From NCBI GenBank assembly GCA_013399855.1, contig VXAY01006832.1, forward strand, positions 1,023,297-1,087,296: a stretch of DNA of 64,000 nt, written 5' to 3'. Source of the stretch: Oxyruncus cristatus (taxonomy: Eukaryota; Chordata; Aves; Passeriformes; Cotingidae). The notes under the pieces are model-generated. The model saw only the letters and a program-made list of their open reading frames with translations. It did no database searches and had not been told where the DNA came from. A program made the position numbers and the translations under genes. Positions 12,151 through 24,169 of this stretch are shown here, one piece after another; position 1 is the first letter of the stretch; every line of letters starts with the position of its first letter.

Positions 12151-15100
12151 GATACTTTGATAATTCTGATTCAAGAATTAACTGTGATCTTTTCTCAAAG
12201 CACCCATCTGTAGCAAACACATGGGACAGCACTCAAATAAATGTAATATTTTCATAACTTAATGTCAGCTAAATGACTGTGTTTTCATTTGCTGTCTGGG
12301 ACTAGATCTTTCAATTATTTTAATTTAAGGAAATTATGTTTAAAAGCTTTCAAATCTTTACAAAACCTTTAAAAATTTAAAATTCAAGCCCCACAGTTTC
12401 GAACACAATATATTACTATGCCTCAGATGTATTTTTTAATATGTATGTATAGGATGTCCTTTTCATAATATAAGAAACATCTGCTGTTTATGCATGTATT
12501 TTAGAGAATTTAGGAGCTAATCATTTTTCCACAATGATTATAGAATCCAATTATTTTGCAAACTGCCACGTAGCATTTTCTTCCCATAACATTTGCTTCA
12601 TACCTTAATAACTCTTAATGTGAAACTTCCTTAGATTTTCTTTGGAAGCTTCCCAATCTCTTAAAATGGCATTTCAAACAGATTAGTCCGAATGAGACAA
12701 CACGTCGCCAGCAAATCAGCATGAAATCCCTGCCTGTGAATCTCTCCCAAAGAACAGAAAGACATTGGACAGCTTCTTCAGGCTTCTGGAAGGTTTGGAA
12801 GAGAAATTCTATGGGGGTGTTTTTTCACAAGCAAAAAGAAACAGGAAGAGGATTCAGCCTTGATTTTCTCTAGTGCATTGAATCAAGAATGATTCCAAAC
12901 ATTCCCATTCCTGTTAACAAAGTTCTTGTTTGTGCCCATCCTTAAACTTCACTTCATGTTAAATAATTTCCTTAGGCTCAACAAGTATTTGATTATGTCT
13001 TATAAAATCTCTGTATTACTTCTAAAAAACGTAAATCCCGTGGATGTTTTAAAATAAAAGTGTGAGATTTAAATCAACATGTTCAAATTTTGAAAGGACT
13101 GTTTTAAGTCTTCCTCTTCATTTTCTCAGTCTTAAGAAAATTAATAGAGTTTATGTTGGTACAAAAATAAGGTCAAACTCTGGTCCTGTTGTAAGATGCT
13201 GACATGGTAAATAATATTGAACTTAGCAAAATCTGCTAAAATTAACTGAGCCCTTATTAAAATTCATGTCTTTGATCTTGTCCACTTCATATCAAGACTC
13301 AGAATTAGTATCCAAGTAGGGTTTGTGCTTATATGTGAGGCTTCATTTTCTTTCCTTCCCACACACACTGGTTAATAAAAGGAAGGACCATCTCTCCCCT
13401 GGAAGGTTACAGGTACGTTAATTTTTATCCTGTCTCCTGGAGATACATTTTTTGCAGTTCCACACCACCTCTGCAACTCATCATCAATAAAAGCCCATAA
13501 GCTCTTTCTATGCAGGTTCAAGATTACGATCACTGGTTTATTGTTGATAGCATTAGTGTTTGAGTGCTGCTATTGATAGATACCATGTTGCTGGGGATTT
13601 TCTGTAGAGAAATCTTTATTAATAGTGTATCCAAACATAATGAAAAATCATGAACTTAGCTTCTCATGCTGTTTGCTTTCATCTAGATCTCTGTAAAGCT
13701 TAAGCAAAATTTTTATGCCTGAGCAAACAGTTTTTCAGATCAGGCTGGTTCCAGGAGTGAAGAAGCAGCTCAGGAGCAAGAGTTTTTCACTTACTGATGG
13801 ACTCTGTGTCCTCTCTGTCCCTTCCCCTGCCCACCCCCCCAGCTCTGTTTTCTGTTAAAATGCCACCACACCTTGATTGGTGATTTCAGTATGGATCTTT
13901 GGTCCAATATGGACCTGCCTGAGAATGAAAGTCCCTCTCTTCCCAGCAAAAATTGTCAGTGTTAGAGGCTGATGTTTGAGGAGTGCTCTAAGGATCTTAG
14001 TAGTTCAGTTTCATGAACTTTAATTTTCCTTTTTCAAACTAACTGTAGCCTGTGAAAGCAAGGATGTGACCCCGTGGCCATAATTTCTCTTTTTTTTTCT
14101 GTGTGACTTACAATTTATTTATATTGGAAAGTTATTAGCCTAGTCCAGGGATCAAAATAAGGTTCAAAGGCAACCACAGGTTTACCTACCATTAAAGAAA
14201 TGAAGCTTTCAGGGGAGGGGAGATGTGTCACGCAACACAGTATTGTGTTCTGGAACTCCCAAAAATTATCTCTTAACTTAAAAAAATAAAGAATGCTTGT
14301 GGAATCATGCTGTACCTCTTACTCCCCTGCTGAAAAAGGCTTGCTTTTTCTTTTTTTAAATTTTAATCAACAATACCGATGTACACAATGTGCATCTACT
14401 TAATGTACAGTACTGAGAGCTTAGTGGGGAATCTGAATCAAGGACATTGTGTGTGTGAAACCTTACATGCTTAATAAATTAGAATTTCAGTCTAGAACCA
14501 TCTAAGCCAGTAAAATACTTGCTTGAAACTTGTGCAGGCCTAAATTCTGTATCCATAGAACTGCATCCATAACAAACTGTGTGCAAAACTCATCCCTGCA
14601 CACAGGATAACATTCTCACCATTAGACCAAACAGGAGTTTTCAAGCACCGATGAAACAGAGAGCTGGAAATGTCCTTTTCCTTATAAAACTTGCCTTTCC
14701 ACTTAAAAGTGTTTTCACAGTTATTTGCAGGCTGGTCTGCAGCACTTCTCAGATATACACAAGCTGGTTTAAAATAGCATAAGGGGAGAGAGAGAACTAT
14801 TGAAATACAGGGGAAAAAAAACCCCTTCTAATAAAATGAGAAATCAACTTTTAGAAAAGGGCAGAGGGGCAAAGAAAGGTCTGGCAAATAACAGAATAAA
14901 AGCAATCTTAAATTTTTTTTTATGAAACTGTGCACCTAATTCATTTCAAGTAAGTGTCTCAAAGCGTCCTTTTAAAATATCACCAACTGCTAAAATCGAA
15001 TACTGTCATTTTATTATAGTAACTGTAGGTTTACTTATTTCATAATTGGCTTGGCTGGGGAGCTCACCTGGAGGGATTTTACCAGTAGCTGTTCTTATCA

Positions 15101-17310
15101 ATTTTTTAATAAATCCCACAGATTGAGTAAAGTAAATAATGAATGACACAGTGCTTGCTAAGTCAATATTTAATTTAATATAGGTTCTGGGAAACCAACA
15201 TTTTACATTCAGATATTACTATGGTTCTTGCTTAAATGAAAAAAAAAATGTTTACAAAAGGGAAAGGAGTAGAATTTGAAGGGTAATTCTGGTAGAATTT
15301 AGTTAATATTAGTGTTTCATGACTTCAAATTAATACCATGTGTGGTGGGGATTTGCTGACCGTAGAAAACCCCAATTATTTGCCTGAATCTCTAGATCTG
15401 TCCAATTGGTGTCAGTTCCTACAGGTTCTTTCAGCAAATGTGCAAACATATATTCAGCCACAATGTAACTTCAGTATGATTTAGGCACATGCTGAAATAC
15501 TATTCCAGATGGACCCAAGCTTAAGATAAGGTTAAGTAGAAGTTATTTTAAAATTAATCGTTTTGCCTCATTTTCTTTCAACTTGAATATTCTCAAGTTG
15601 TTCTTTTTCTGGACATATGAAAATACTATCAAGGGATATAAATTCCTTGTTCACTGATAACTTCCGTCATTTTAAATAAAAGATTTTGTGCTGAAGAAAA
15701 GGTTTTTTCCCAAATAGCATCTTCTAAATAGTATTCCTTATTTATTTATTGTCATGATAACTTGACTGAAAGGACTTCTTTTGAGTTTTGAAATGCCAAA
15801 AGGCAATAAACATCAGTTTTTTCTGTAGTGCTGTAGGTCTTTGATAATTAGTGCATCATCATAATTAGTGTCTTATCATCTGAGTAATTCAAGAGAGAAA
15901 AAGGCAGCAAATGCCTAAAAAATCCTATACAAAGGCTACAGACTGGAGAACTGACATCTCATAGCAGAGAGATTTATGTGGTCTATCATAAAAGATTTAG
16001 CTTTTCTACACAGTTATTAATCATCCACATCTGGCCCTAATGTTCCCACATGGCACCACTGACTCTACAGTAAAGAAGCTGCTCCAGATGAAGAAGGGGG
16101 AATTAGCACTGGTGCAAAAATGAACCCCCGTGAGGAAGACCAGGATAGCTTAAATTCAGCGTTTGGGGTTTTCTCATCTGGAGAGGTATTTCCTGAAAAT
16201 CTGTTTTTCAGAATGGTGTATTAAAACAGGCTTTGACAAGGGTGTTTTTTGGGGGGAGGTGTTGGTAGTAAGTAACAAAAATCAGACAGGTGGCTTTTTC
16301 AGCAAGTTGCATTTCTTAAGCATTTATCTGTCATTTTACTTTGCTCCACACATCCTGCTAATATGAGAGGAACTCCACATCCTAAAGATACGGGATCTGA
16401 GTTAAAAGTTTTCTCCAGTGTTTGAGGAACACTGGCAAATATGCCTGATGATTTGTTCCATCACTACTTTAAAAACTAGGTTATTAAACATGTCTGAAAG
16501 ATAAAATACATAAAGCAGCCTCTCAAGACATTCTCTGAGAGGTAAAACTGTTTTAAAGGGCATTTTAAAGTATATCTGCAAGGGGAAGCAGCTTCCCCTC
16601 TATTGTCTGCATGTTTTTTTTTTTTTTCTCAAAATAGCAGCAGGGCTTTTTAATAGTTGTCATCTTGTTTATTTCTGAAGTGATTTTGTGGGAATTATTA
16701 TTTGAAAAATCCTTACTTTTATTATTATTATTAAAACCAATAATCTTTGTTATTTATACAGCATAGTAAGTTTTTATCTCTAGGACCTTTTATTTTCATA
16801 ACTCCCATTTGCACCACTTTTTCCTTTAGTTGTCACAATTCTTCCTCTTTCATTTTTTTTTTTAAATCCATTTGAATAAAAAACTCTGTGCTGTGTGAAA
16901 TGTATTAGACACCTGATTCCAGTTATACCCAGTGACTATATATTATGTATTGTATAAGTTAAAAATATCATAAGTTTTAGTAGGCTTTAGGTCAGCATAG
17001 CCAATTACTTAACACGTGGTTCCGTGTTTCACAGGGAGCATCCAGATTCCTAATTCTAGGAGAGCAGTTAAGCAGAACAACAACTTCAGTTGCATGATTA
17101 AGATCAACTTGTTATAACCTAATGAAAAGGTGTCTTTGTAGCAGAAAACACTGGAGGATATAGGTGCAGGCTTTGCTATTTGCACCTACTGTGACAATTT
17201 TTACCAAAGGCATTCAGGTAACCAGGTCCATCACCCTTAAAACAAATGCAAATTGTTGCACGTTGTAGTTCCAAAAAGTGATGTGTTCTGTTCTGTAATT
17301 ATTAATCCAT
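12151..17310. other. Non-genic sequence
   Basis: About 5 kb with no recognised gene, RNA or interspersed repeat. It holds ordinary AT-rich sequence, a TTTA-type repeat near 15741 and a T14 run at 16614-16627. No frame exceeds about 70 codons. Confidence 0.55.
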
Positions 17311-17317
17311 AGTTCCA

Positions 17318-17360
17318 CCCCCCCCCCAAAAAAAAAAAAACCAACAAACAAAAAAACACT
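17318..17360. repeat. C10-A13 homopolymer junction
   Basis: Ten C (17318-17327) are followed directly by thirteen A (17328-17340) and then an A-rich CAAA stretch. It is a low-complexity tract; the minus-strand frame crossing it (17214-17462) contains the resulting F/G run and is not a gene. Confidence 0.85.
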
Positions 17361-18930
17361 CAGTATTTGTAAGCAAAACCTTAGTGACCAGTTTGTTACG
17401 CTTACAGGAGGATCTTCAGTGATCTCAGTAGAATTAAGGGCATGTGTAAGACAATCAGCCATCAGCTCTGTTTAATAGAATTATGAGGAATGCCTGAAAA
17501 GCCATTAGATAAATGCTTACAATGAAAAAATGGGCAAAATACAAAAAGATGCAAAAAGCATTCCGAGTCATTAGACAGCGCTGGAATTCACAGGTCAGCT
17601 CACTCAGCATCTTCTTGTGGGCAGAAAGGGGGGCACACCCTACATGCGCAGGCAGGAATCTGGGTAGGCTGGTTGAAGTTAGTCCAGACTGTTAGTCTGG
17701 TTTCAGTGAGGTGTATTCCTAGTCCATATCAGACTAGGAGAACTGAACAATGTGACTGAAAAGGGTTATGCAGAAAAACATTCTGGTTCCTCCATCTTTT
17801 CTGTGGCGTAGTGGTCATGGTTTGAGTGTCCCCCTGGGTGCTGGGGGTGACAGGACCTATTATGGGGAGGAAGGGATCATTAAAAGCTGTCAGCATCTTG
17901 AGGCCTCTGTTGGGACAACTGTGATGCCAGTGAGAAAAGTTTCTTTCTTATTCCTTTTGGCAACCCTGTGGTGTTGGCAGTTTCTTCCCCCTTCTCACTT
18001 TTAGGGTGGATTTGGTTTGCTTTCATAAAATACAGTCTGCTTGCATATTTTTTTTACTTTCCATTGGTTCCATTTTCAGTCTTTTGGTTTACTTTGTTTC
18101 CTCTGAAACTGGTTTTACTGGCATAGAAGAATGTTTTCCTTCCAGACTGATCCTTCTGATTTGTGCTTATGTCCTGTTCATGCTGCCTGTGTCCTCTTCC
18201 ACAGCACACTTTAGCTGGAATGATAGTTCAGTCACTCCAAGGTGAATAACTACCTGTCATCACTGTAAATTAACACTAACTAAAACTAATTCAAGGAACC
18301 TAATTGCTACACAGTTGTCAACCTAATTGCTAGACAATTACTACCAGAGTTAAACAAGGCCAGACAAGATCCTGCTCTGTCTGGATAATACAAAGCTTAT
18401 TGCCTGTTACTCATAAACAGAGAAATGTCTTTCTGACAGATCCAAAGTTATTTGCTTTCTTAATGGAAGTATGAAGCGAAAACGTATGTGTAAAGTCCAT
18501 TAAACAAAAGGTATAAACATAAGCTGAGGCCATGACTGCAAAACTCTGTCAAAGCTTGAACTTTCAAATAGTAACTGCTATAAGGCAGAATGTGACTACT
18601 GTGGAAACCTTTCATAACATAGGAGAGATTCAACCCTAGTTATCTGAAAGCTCCAGTTCTTTAAAATGTAAAATACTACTTTTATTTCCTTGATGACAAG
18701 ACCTTTTTCAACACTGGATGTAATCTTATGTTTCCACTTTTATTAGTTGCCCAAACACAGTTTGTCTATCCTATACCTTAAAATATGGCAAGCACAATCA
18801 GCAGCAAGGTGACATTACTATAAAGTTATTTCACTTTTTTAAAAAATAACTTTTGTTTCTTTACTGTTTACTCTTAAAACACTGTTATTAAGCTTTGGGA
18901 GGTGAAGGTATCAAACAAAATAGCAGGAAG
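17361..18930. other. Non-genic sequence with two adjacent inverted repeats
   Basis: Two short perfect inverted repeats sit at 17684-17700 and 17718-17738 (see findings). Otherwise there is no recognised gene, repeat or RNA. Frames of 78 and 79 codons at 17768-18004 and 18006-18245 are hydrophobic and unrecognised. Confidence 0.5.
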
Positions 18931-18946
18931 TCCTGAAGTCCTTCAG

Positions 18947-19015
18947 GAGGGTTCAGTCTGCAGGAGACCTCATACAGCTTCAATCTCCTGCAGAAAAAGC
19001 TTTTACTCTCAACAG
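18947..19015 (+). other. Candidate cryptic exon (69 nt, open)
   Basis: A perfect vertebrate 5' splice consensus, CAG|GTAAGT, occurs at 19013-19021. An upstream AG after CCTTC (18945-18946) would define a 69-nt exon open in its first frame (23 codons). The acceptor's pyrimidine tract is short and lies within an 8-bp inverted repeat (18931-18948), which weakens the case. The peptide is not recognised. It may simply be a chance splice-like pair. Confidence 0.12.
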
Positions 19016-19021
19016 GTAAGT

Positions 19022-20765
19022 CAGTCAACTCAAGCTTTCTTTCAGTGTTAACCAAAATCCTGCATGTGTTTTAGTATCATAGTCCCCAAGAAAGAGACCA
19101 GGACATGATTAAATATAGATGTTAGTGTGAATAATTGCTTTTTAGGTATAGAAGCAGGAAGAACACACAAGTTCTGCCTTGCCTTTGATACAAAAATACT
19201 TGGTATCTTGTTTTCCTTTTGGTGTATTTGCTCATATCCAGAATTAATGTATCCCAACTCTTTTCAACTTCACGGCAATTGCCACATGACAAAATGCCTC
19301 CTGCCTACAAAGGGCCCAGCAGCTCAGGCTTTAGACAGGTAGAGTACTTAAAGGCTGGAAATCTGAAAGAACTCTCTGCATATAACAACCTAAGGCACTG
19401 TCGAAATCTCTGGGGAGAGTTAATCATCACTGGATAGAAAACACAGCAGTAACCCTGCTGAGTGGGGAGCTTCTTGGAATGTCTGATTGGAAATGCTGAA
19501 CAGTGTCTTAAAGATTTCCTTTGTTTGGACACTCTCCAGCTCAGATGGGGAGGAAGTAGCTTTCACTCCATGCCTGGAGAAGCCTCACTTTGCAGAGGGA
19601 GGACATCAGGTGTTGTTACAAAGTCTTAATTCACTCATTTTTTAGGTCCATGTTGTTCAGCTCAGTAGGAAATTTTTAATTTGACTTAACAAAAGTTATC
19701 ACCCAGGGATTAGGATGACCTTGGGAGGTGTGAGATGGGGGCCTGAGTCCTTTCAGCACAACTGTTTTATGTACATGTTCCATGTAGAGAGGTGAGATAA
19801 GCACCAATAATAACTCCTTTAATAACTCCTTTATTAATATTACTTGTTTCAGGGGCAAATAGACACTTGAGTATATTTCTACAAGGAACTGTTTAGGGAC
19901 CTTGATTCTTCCTTTGTGCGTAGCGGATCTCAAAATCTGTATATTGTTTCAGCCTCAAATATATGCTAAAATATTTGCTGTGGCAAACAAAGACTGAGGA
20001 GAAGCACATTGCAAAATACATAAAGTGAAAGCAAGATTGTTTTTGTGTACATAGGACTTGTCAAAGTATTTATCTGTAAGCAGACACACACAAAAACAGT
20101 CAAATTAATGATGTTGAAAGATTAGAAGTGAAACTGCTGAGGCAGTTATGCACAGATTTTTTTTAAGATATCAAAAAGCATTTCTGTTTATTTTTAAATA
20201 TCAAAAATCTAATGAATTTGCAATTACATTTTGTAAAATCTAAGTTTCTAAAATTATTTTTAATATCCTCTTTTTCCAATAAAATTTAAATCACCCACAC
20301 CATTAATTATAATTACCACCTACATGGGATTCTTGTCAGAAGACAAGAACATCCTTTCTCCATGTATTTTCATGCCAGGTGTATGAATAAAATGTTGTCC
20401 AATACCAGAAAGCTTTAGTATTCAGAGATATTTATTATATTGTATTTCATTTTAGGGTGTGTTGGGTTTTTTTGTTTTTACCCCACAGGCAATCTTTATG
20501 AAAATTAGTAACTGTTCTGTTTTAGCTTCTTAGTTATTCATAGGGAAGTTTTCTGTTGCATTTCTACCTTCTGAAGGGAAAGCAGCTCCACACCAACATA
20601 ATGTTATGACTGGCCTGGGGGCAGCAGAGTTTATTTCAGCCAATTAAAATAACAATTACGGTTAGAGTCACTAAGAGAAGCACCCTTTTGCTCGTTAGTT
20701 CTACAGCCCAGATGGTATGATTAAAACATCTCTGCTTCAAGTTATTGTATTGTACTGATTGCCCC
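19022..20765. other. Non-genic sequence
   Basis: Contains a 12-base unit repeated twice in tandem (19809-19832, AATAACTCCTTT). No gene, RNA or interspersed repeat recognised. Confidence 0.55.
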
Positions 20766-20795
20766 CTATATATTATATATATATATTATATTTAG
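20766..20795. repeat. (TA)n microsatellite
   Basis: A short run of alternating T and A with single interruptions. Simple repeat, no further meaning visible. Confidence 0.85.
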
Positions 20796-23700
20796 ATTTT
20801 TATATAAATTTTCAGATTATGCACAGAACTATATGTTGACCTGGCTGAGCGTGGCTGCAGCTTAAACACTGCATGTAAACAACAACACATTTGCGAAATA
20901 TAATGGTTGAATTTTTGCAAGAAATTGGGTTGGAACCTCTTTAAACTCCTGCAGTTTCATATTCCTGTATACCTGGTCTGAGCTATGGACTTGACTATTT
21001 TGTTGAGCCAGTTACAACAGCTTGTCTGTCCCTGTTAAATTTCTGCAGGGGCTTGGTTATGTTGAAGGATATTTTCAAACGTGCTTTAAGAGACAAAAAG
21101 AAAAATATTGCCCAGAGTTCAATCTTATTAAGTCAGGAACAACTTGATGAGAAAAGAGAAGATGTCTGTTTATTCTTCCTTGTGACCCTTAGATTCCAAA
21201 GGATCACAAGGGATTGAAACTACCTGGGAGCTGTTCTTTATTATTGCAGTTGCATTCAGGCCCTGTATCACACGTGGCTGTGGTGGAGTGCAGCACAGAG
21301 AAATCTGAAGATCTTGAAGATCTTAGGCTCTGCTAACTTCTGTATCTTAACAGTTTCCCCCACAAAAAAGCATCTCTGGGAATAGGTGATATATGGCTGC
21401 TCCTGTCTCTCCAGATTACTGGTCCACGATGCTGCAGACATTTTAGGCTCTAACTGCTCCTTTCAAGCAGCTTTAGAAGATTTTTTAGTGTGGGTCAAGC
21501 TCATAATCAGTAATAAATACTGCTTTAACCTTCCTTTTAAAAATGCACAAAATGTGATTCCCTAATTCACATTCCCAGTTCCCTGCTTATAAACATAGAG
21601 CCCTTATAGTAATGCCAGTGCAATTACTCCAAGTTCGCGCGTAGGTAACTAACAACAAGTTTATGACTTTGAAATAGCACATTGTTCTAATTTAAAAATA
21701 CACTCCACACGTTTTCTCAGATTTATTCAGCTGGAACTTATAACCACAATCTCAACAACATGTCTGCCAACAAAAGTAAAAAATTAAAAAAATAAAAAAA
21801 AAATAAAAGGTCTTGTAACGCTGCATATCTCACAACGGCTCAACACAGATATGATTGTAGTCTATTCTGTTAGGGGGAAAAAAAAAGACAGTTGTAAATG
21901 ACCCAGGTGTATTCTTGTCCCCATTTATGTTATGCTAAGATAGCATGGGTGGCAGTCTTTGCAAGCAATACATATTTAGATTATCTTAAACATAAAGGAT
22001 TTGTATAAAGGATCCCCATCCCTTCCCCTGATGTAATTTAGACAAGAAACAAAACTAGCAATCACACTCGAAATTGTACGAGCAAAGGAAAGAAATTAAT
22101 AGGTGGTCCCAGGGCTCACATTATTTATATTTCTGCGTTAGATGGAAGGTGATTCCTACCATGTAACATGATTTGTGAAATAGAGAAGTAGTTATTCATT
22201 CACATAGGCAGATACATTTGGGCTTTTTTCCTTATAGCTTAAAAAGAATAAAAAAGAAGCTCAGAACAAGATAGTATTAGCTGCTTGTATGAGTCTGACT
22301 TATATCACGAGACAAAATGGGTTTCCTGTTCTCTGATACAGATGTGCAACCCTGTGAATGTCAATAATCTTATCCATCCCAATGCAAATATCTGGTGGTT
22401 TGCAGGCTCAGAAATCATCATGATGAATACAAAATGGATACAGCTATACCGGGGTAGGGAAGTCTTATTTTAGGTTACTGATAATTTGAGTAATTGTCAG
22501 CAGCTCCTGTTTCCAGAGAGGGTGATATGGTTAAACATGTCTTAAAGCACCATGGGGGCCGTGCAAGCCCTGGGCTCCTCAGGGTGGCAAATGCTTTGCC
22601 CTGGAGAGTGTAAGAGCTGCAGGAGGGACTGGATCTTGTCTCAGTTCTCCACACGCAGCTCTGCCCCCGAGCTCTTGGTTTTCCCGAGGGACACACTATG
22701 CAGATTGTGGGATCAAAGGCCTTGTGTGCTTAGCTTCCCCATAGTCTAAACTCAGTAGGGGCGTGGAACCTGTGGCCTTCAATCTTGTGTGTTCACATGA
22801 TTTTAATTTAGGTAGGAGTTGGTAGTAACCCGGCCATCAACCTGCCTGAACATCCACAGGGTATTTACAGGTGCTTTTAACTTGAGCAGCTGAGAATACA
22901 GGAAAAGAGCAGTTTCCCTGCGAGCAACCAAAAATAGTAGCACACCTGCCAAGAGGGAAACACTCCCTCCTGGCTCCCTGCTTAGCACAAGTCTCTTGCT
23001 TATTCTGCAGTTCTGTGCTGTGCTGCTGCAGAAGAGCATTGCTGAGATAGAAGATGATATTCGAGAGGGAAATGAAGAGGCTGGGTACACTCTATGGAAG
23101 GGAAGAGGGAATGATGTGGAAAATAAAGAAGAAAAGGCACAGGCATAATGCTCTAATTAGCCTTGTCCTGCTTCTACCAAGCTGTTCTTACATCTGAGCC
23201 ATCTGCTGAATAATTTGAATAACCTCCTTGTTACTGGACTGGGTTGGGGAAAAAAATCACAACACTTCTCAGGAATTTTCATGCCTATTGGTTTGCCTCA
23301 TTTGCAGCTTACCATTTCAGAGGGCTGCTGAAGGTCATTAGCCAACTAAGTTTAAGCTCAATTTGTACAGTCACTATGGATTTTTATTCACCTATTTGCC
23401 TACATGTATTAGCTTTGCTGTTTTCTTAAATGGTGTCCCACGTAGATCAATTTTGAATTTTTATAAGAAAAACTTCTGAAAGAGCAAGTTTATCCTTCAA
23501 CAGTTGTCATCCTGCAAACCACAGCCACAGCACTTCTTTTTTGATCTAGAGCTTTGCTTTGATTAAAATCCAGTTCTGAATTGTAAAATATCTGGAGTTT
23601 GTGAGTATCCTATGCCACTCAATAAATGGCTGGAGAGGTTAATCACTTACAGTATTAAAAGTATACATTTCTAGATGGAATTTGTGATATTTAAGCTTCT

Positions 23701-24110
23701 AGAAGTTCTTTCATCCTTGATGGCTAGACCAAGAAGTATCCATCATTAAATTTCTATTTTCCATAAATGAATTAAAACTAAACTGGCTAAATAAAGGACT
23801 GAGATATTGGAAAACTCATCCATGTGGTGTTCATTATTTATATATTTAATGTCTGGCCCCAGAACATCTTCAGTACTGTTGGTATTCTCTCTTATTCTTT
23901 TCCCCTTTTGTTTCCTTCTACTTTTTTTAAGTATTATTATTTTTATTTTAAACCAAGGAATTTCTGGATTCCATGCCTTTGGCATTCACAAGTTTACTGT
24001 GTCAGCCCGGCTAGCTGAAGCTGGTGACCTAGAAGTGTTGCTACAGCTGTAAATCCCTGCTGTAGATAAACTGCTAGCCTTTTCTTTTATCAACAACAAA
24101 CAAAAGCAGG
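20796..24110. other. Non-genic sequence
   Basis: Holds a 34-nt hairpin-capable segment (21178-21211), a 9-base tandem duplication of GAAGATCTT (21307-21324), an A-rich tract near 21777-21808 and an isolated CGCGCG at 21636. A slightly GC-richer stretch at 22550-22740 has overlapping frames on both strands and no recognised product. Confidence 0.5.
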
Positions 24111-24117
24111 AACAGCA

Positions 24118-24165
24118 AAAAAAAAAAAAAANNNNNNNNNNNNNNNNNNNNNNNAAAAAAAAAAA
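24118..24165. repeat. Poly-A tract with 23-base assembly gap
   Basis: A run of A, then 23 N (24132-24154), then a further run of 11 A. As with the poly-T gap near 11.5 kb, the break falls within a homopolymer and its length is probably not exact. Confidence 0.95.
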
Positions 24166-24169
24166 TCGA

